This document shows, piece by piece, positions 61,959 through 64,000 of a stretch of DNA of 64,000 nucleotides. The notes under the pieces are model-generated. The model was not told where the DNA came from. It saw only the letters and a list, made by a program, of their open reading frames with translations, and did not search any database. The stretch comes from Sinorhizobium sp. 6-70. GTDB taxonomy: Bacteria > Pseudomonadota > Alphaproteobacteria > Rhizobiales > Rhizobiaceae. The stretch lies in NCBI RefSeq assembly GCF_030124375.1, contig NZ_JASKLS010000001.1, forward strand, positions 372,001 to 436,000. The letters run 5' to 3'. Position 1 is the stretch's first letter; each line of letters starts with the position of its first letter. Position numbers and translations under genes: made by a program.

Positions 61959-62111
61959 CTACTGGGCACCTGCCCGCAAGACACGGTCTGTGGCACCTTC
62001 GACGGCAAGCCCGGTCTGCGTGCTGTCCTGGGCGAAACCGCGGACCGTGTTTGCGCAAGACGAAAGCGCGAGAAGGCCCAGGCACAACACTGCGATTACA
62101 GCTTTTGACAT
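61959..62111 (-). CDS. Second entericidin-like small lipoprotein
   Basis: 50 residues: MSKAVIAVLCLGLLALSSCA, then NTVRGFAQDSTQTGLAVEGA and a basic tail. The lipobox is LSSC and the CANTVRG..QD pattern matches the copy at 60588. The ATG at 62111 has GGAG at good spacing; an in-frame ATG at 62117 lies inside that spacing. It was found by reading the minus strand directly. Confidence 0.8.
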   Translation of the reverse strand: MSKAVIAVLCLGLLALSSCANTVRGFAQDSTQTGLAVEGATDRVLRAGAQ

Positions 62112-62299
62112 CGCCATCTCCGGAATGGACGGGTGATCCCCAATGAGATGATGCGGGCCGTCCCCAAATCAACCCCATCGCGAGGACATGGCGATCTTCC
62201 GGGCGCGTGACCGCTCCCACCTGCGCTGCGCCATGTTTTTGACCAGCAAGTGGCGGAACATTGCAGCATTCGCCATAGCCTCCATGATTGGAGAAGACC

Positions 62300-62497
62300 A
62301 TGGACCGCAAACTTCTTTCCGTCGCGATTGCGACAGCTCTCCTGGCGGTCGCGGGATGCACGACCAGCCAAACCAATCAGACCAGCCAGAACACAGCCCC
62401 TCCTCCGCCAAGCCAGGCCGGCAGCGCCGGTTCCTCAGGAAGCGCCGGCTCCTCAGGAAGTGGCGGCATGGGCGGAGGCGGGAGCTCGGGCTACTGA
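62300..62497 (+). CDS. Small Ser/Gly-rich lipoprotein
   Basis: 65 residues. Lipoprotein signal MDRKLLSVAIATALLAVAGC with lipobox AVAGC, then a low-complexity stretch of Thr, Gln, Asn, Pro, Ser and Gly ending GGMGGGGSSGY. It is probably anchored in the outer or inner membrane with a flexible tail. No domain known. An R1 repeat follows its stop within 10 bp. Confidence 0.7.
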   Translation: MDRKLLSVAIATALLAVAGCTTSQTNQTSQNTAPPPPSQAGSAGSSGSAGSSGSGGMGGGGSSGY

Positions 62498-62504
62498 GGT
62501 CGCC

Positions 62505-62617
62505 CGTGGCTCTATCGCATGCTTCCTTAAACCCAAGCCGGTTTCAGGATAAAAACATGCATCAATTCAAGGGGCTACAGCGTCCTTTGCGCGTCTCGCG
62601 AGGCGCGGCGCCGTAGG
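62505..62617 (+). repeat. Dispersed repeat family R1, copy D
   Basis: Contains GCATGCTTCCTTAAA, AGGATAAAAACATGCATCAA, GGGGCTACAGCGTCCTTTGC and GCGTCTCGCGAGGCGCGGCG, in the same order as copies A and C. It lies directly after the Ser/Gly-rich lipoprotein gene. Confidence 0.8.
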
Positions 62618-62625
62618 ACCCGGCA

Positions 62626-62712
62626 TCACTCTACGAGCGCCACGACGGCGAATACGAGGATTGCGACGATGATCGCCAGCACCACGATTGATAGCAAGTT
62701 CCCGTCACGCAT
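62626..62712 (-). CDS. 28-residue membrane peptide, unknown function
   Basis: Reads MRDGNLLSIVVLAIIVAILV then FAVVALVE and TGA, a single hydrophobic helix. AGGCTC precedes the ATG at 62712. Same length and layout as the peptide at 7923-8009, without sequence identity. It lies beside an R1 repeat, as does the other. Evidence is limited to frame, hydrophobicity and ribosome-binding site. Confidence 0.4.
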   Translation of the reverse strand: MRDGNLLSIVVLAIIVAILVFAVVALVE

Positions 62713-62930
62713 GTTCAGAGCCTTCAGGCTCTAAACGAACGAGGCAATCCACTGTTCCGTGCGCAACAGCGTTCACTGCGACCGCCTCTTCCGCGCGACG
62801 CACGCGGTCGCGACAGCCCGCAAATCACCGCCGATCCTTTCCACGACCGGCTCGAAGCCGGTGTCGCCGAAAGCACCGCGGTGCACCGGTCGCGACGAAT
62901 GCGCAGCACGCGGATACACGATTGGGGAGC

Positions 62931-62957
62931 GTCGTTTTTGGACATATCCGACGTCGT
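62931..62957 (+). promoter_or_regulatory. 27-bp motif M upstream of the MTHFR operon
   Basis: GTCGTTTTTGGACATATCCG followed by ACGTCGT, matching 59631-59657 at 21 of 27 positions. It lies 64 bp upstream of the first ATG of the operon. Confidence 0.6.
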
Positions 62958-63020
62958 GGCAAGGTGAGCGACGGCGGATGGACATGCGCATTGTCGGGTC
63001 TAGAGGAGAACAGGAATCCC

Positions 63021-63323
63021 ATGGCAGATCGCATCATTGTCTACTGGCGCGACATTCCCGCCCAGGTCATCATCAAACAGGGTCGCAAAAGCGCCAAACG
63101 CGAACTGTCGCTGCGCTTTACCGAGGCGATCGACATGTGCGCAATGCGCACCGGCGCGGCCGAGACCGACGACTACCTTGCCGAATGGCGCAAGGCCGAT
63201 CCGGTTCCGGTTTCCGACGACCTGGAGGCGGAGGCCGACAAGGCGGCGGCGGAACTCGAAGCCGCCTACGACCGGGAGCGCCTGGTCGCGCTCGTCAAGG
63301 CCGGAGGCCGGGACAATGCCTGA
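63021..63323 (+). CDS. 'Virulence factor' family (PF13769-like) protein of the one-carbon operon
   Basis: 100 residues starting MADRIIVYWRDIPAQVIIKQ, followed by GRKSAKRELSLRFTEAIDMC and ETDDYLAEWRKADP. This is the small protein family annotated 'virulence factor', found in alphaproteobacteria next to MTHFR-like genes and corrinoid methyltransferases; the name gives no function. GAGGAGAACAGG precedes the ATG. It overlaps the next gene by eight bases. Confidence 0.8.
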   Translation: MADRIIVYWRDIPAQVIIKQGRKSAKRELSLRFTEAIDMCAMRTGAAETDDYLAEWRKADPVPVSDDLEAEADKAAAELEAAYDRERLVALVKAGGRDNA

Positions 63324-63903
63324 CCCGAAGGTCGTCACCGGCAATGCCCAGCCCGCCAAGAAGGCGGCGACCGGCGCCTATACCCCGACGAACGTCTCGC
63401 CGAGCCGCCGCTCGCGTCACAAATATACCGTGCGGCTCTGGGCCGTGCGCAATTCGCGCTTCCTCGAATGGTTCTACAACCGCTTCGCCGACATGTTCCT
63501 GATGCTTCATCCGCTGTGGAACGCCATTGGCTATGGCCGCGTTGAACGGCCGGTGACCTTTGTCGAGCGCCACGTCAAGGGCTTCCTCTTCGACTGTCGC
63601 ATGTGCGGCCAATGCGCGCTGTCCTCGACCGGCATGTCCTGCCCGATGAACTGCCCGAAGCAACTGAGGAACGGGCCCTGCGGCGGCGTGCGCGCCAACG
63701 GCAACTGCGAGGTGGAGCCGGACATGCCCTGTGTCTGGGTGCAGGCCTGGAAGGGCTCGCAGAACATGGTGAAGGGTAAGGCGATCATGAATGTGCAGAA
63801 GCCGGTCAACCAGTCGCTGCGCGAAACATCGTCCTGGTTGCGGGTGACGGCGGAAGCCGCAGCCGCCCGCGAAGCAGCGAAGAAGGAAGGCCAGCAGCAA
63901 TGA
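63316..63903 (+). CDS. MTHFR C-terminal-domain zinc/cysteine-rich protein
   Basis: 195 residues. A basic N-terminus is followed by a cysteine-rich domain: FDCRMCGQCALSSTGMSCPM and NCPKQLRNGPCGGVRANGNC, then PDMPCVWVQAW. This pattern is the methylenetetrahydrofolate reductase C-terminal domain, found as a partner of MetF-like proteins in acetogens and alphaproteobacteria; it probably binds zinc or iron-sulfur clusters and links MTHFR to an electron donor. It overlaps the following reductase gene in an ATGA arrangement. Confidence 0.88.
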   Translation: MPDPKVVTGNAQPAKKAATGAYTPTNVSPSRRSRHKYTVRLWAVRNSRFLEWFYNRFADMFLMLHPLWNAIGYGRVERPVTFVERHVKGFLFDCRMCGQCALSSTGMSCPMNCPKQLRNGPCGGVRANGNCEVEPDMPCVWVQAWKGSQNMVKGKAIMNVQKPVNQSLRETSSWLRVTAEAAAAREAAKKEGQQQ

Positions 63904-64000
63904 GCCCGGATATCAATCCTCACGATCCCGGCGCGCCGCTCGATCCCCTGCCCGGCCATTCCTCTCGCGGAAGGCTGGAGCGCGTGCTGCGCCGCGGCGA
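63900..64000 (+). CDS. Methylenetetrahydrofolate reductase-like protein, N-terminus only
   Basis: Only 33 codons are in the window: MSPDINPHDPGAPLDPLPGH, then SSRGRLERVLRRG. The RLERVLRRGE opening and the position directly after the MTHFR C-terminal protein point to a MetF-like reductase that would interconvert methyl- and methylene-tetrahydrofolate. The start overlaps the previous stop. The 3' end is beyond base 64000, so the assignment rests mainly on context. Confidence 0.7.
   Translation, partial: MSPDINPHDPGAPLDPLPGHSSRGRLERVLRRG

Noticed and set aside
1..64000. tRNA, rRNA, CRISPR arrays, insertion sequences, prophage or attachment sites
   Set aside because: None recognised by eye on either strand; a tRNA or covariance scan was not possible here.

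Overview
The window looks like a chromosomal segment of a Sinorhizobium/Ensifer-type alphaproteobacterium. Evidence from the sequence: high GC content, the rhizobial six-gene acpXL-lpxXL cluster for very-long-chain fatty acids on lipid A, the Pseudomonas denitrificans/Sinorhizobium-style aerobic cobalamin genes (cobA, B, C, D, E, N, O, Q, U, W), a complete fixNOQP-fixGHIS set with hemN and fnrN, and dispersed palindromic repeats of a rhizobial type. No tRNA, rRNA, CRISPR array, prophage or insertion sequence was recognised. Species is inferred, not proven.

Layout. 1-1295: 3'-truncated gnd. 1475-5977: fixGHIS (minus). 6186-7914: AraC-family regulator, an SRPBCC protein and a VOC protein (plus). 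7923-11793: a 28-residue membrane peptide gene and fixNOQP (minus), with a hemerythrin-like gene divergent from fixN across one perfect FNR/FixK box. 12587-18097: a PAS protein, then a secreted one-heme cytochrome overlapping a class III cyclase/ATPase gene. 18098-23551: lpxXL, adh2XL, fabF1XL, fabF2XL, fabZXL, acpXL (minus), with a terminator-like hairpin just after acpXL. 23663-25967: hemN and fnrN, divergent around another perfect FNR box. 25999-33837: glycerophosphodiesterase, cobD-C-B-A, cobE, TSUP and EamA transporters, cobO. 33850-39757: cobN, cobW, cobU behind a cobalamin riboswitch. 39887-40109: an MFS remnant broken by a 16-bp tandem duplication. 40128-43485: cyclase/TPR gene and cobQ.

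44654-47862: a quaternary-amine/betaine type ABC transporter. 48021-51086: tautomerase, LysR regulator, Tat-exported sulfatase. 51410-52429: betaine-homocysteine methyltransferase. 52643-56595: hypothetical protein, VWA lipoprotein-like protein with its ECF sigma factor, DUF2233 protein. 56865-64000: a corrinoid one-carbon block consisting of a QueG/CblC-like ferredoxin protein, a non-pyrrolysine MttB-family methyltransferase, a corrinoid protein, a DUF1638 protein, a 'virulence factor' family protein, an MTHFR C-terminal zinc protein and the start of a methylenetetrahydrofolate reductase, interspersed with small lipoprotein genes.

How they fit together. One theme is microaerobic respiration: FnrN plus anaeroboxes upstream of fixN, fixG and hemN. 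The second theme is B12: late cobalamin synthesis genes share the window with a likely B12-dependent methylamine/betaine demethylation system that passes methyl groups to tetrahydrofolate, a betaine-type importer and Bmt. A 27-bp motif shared upstream of the corrinoid-protein gene and of the MTHFR operon suggests these two units are co-regulated.
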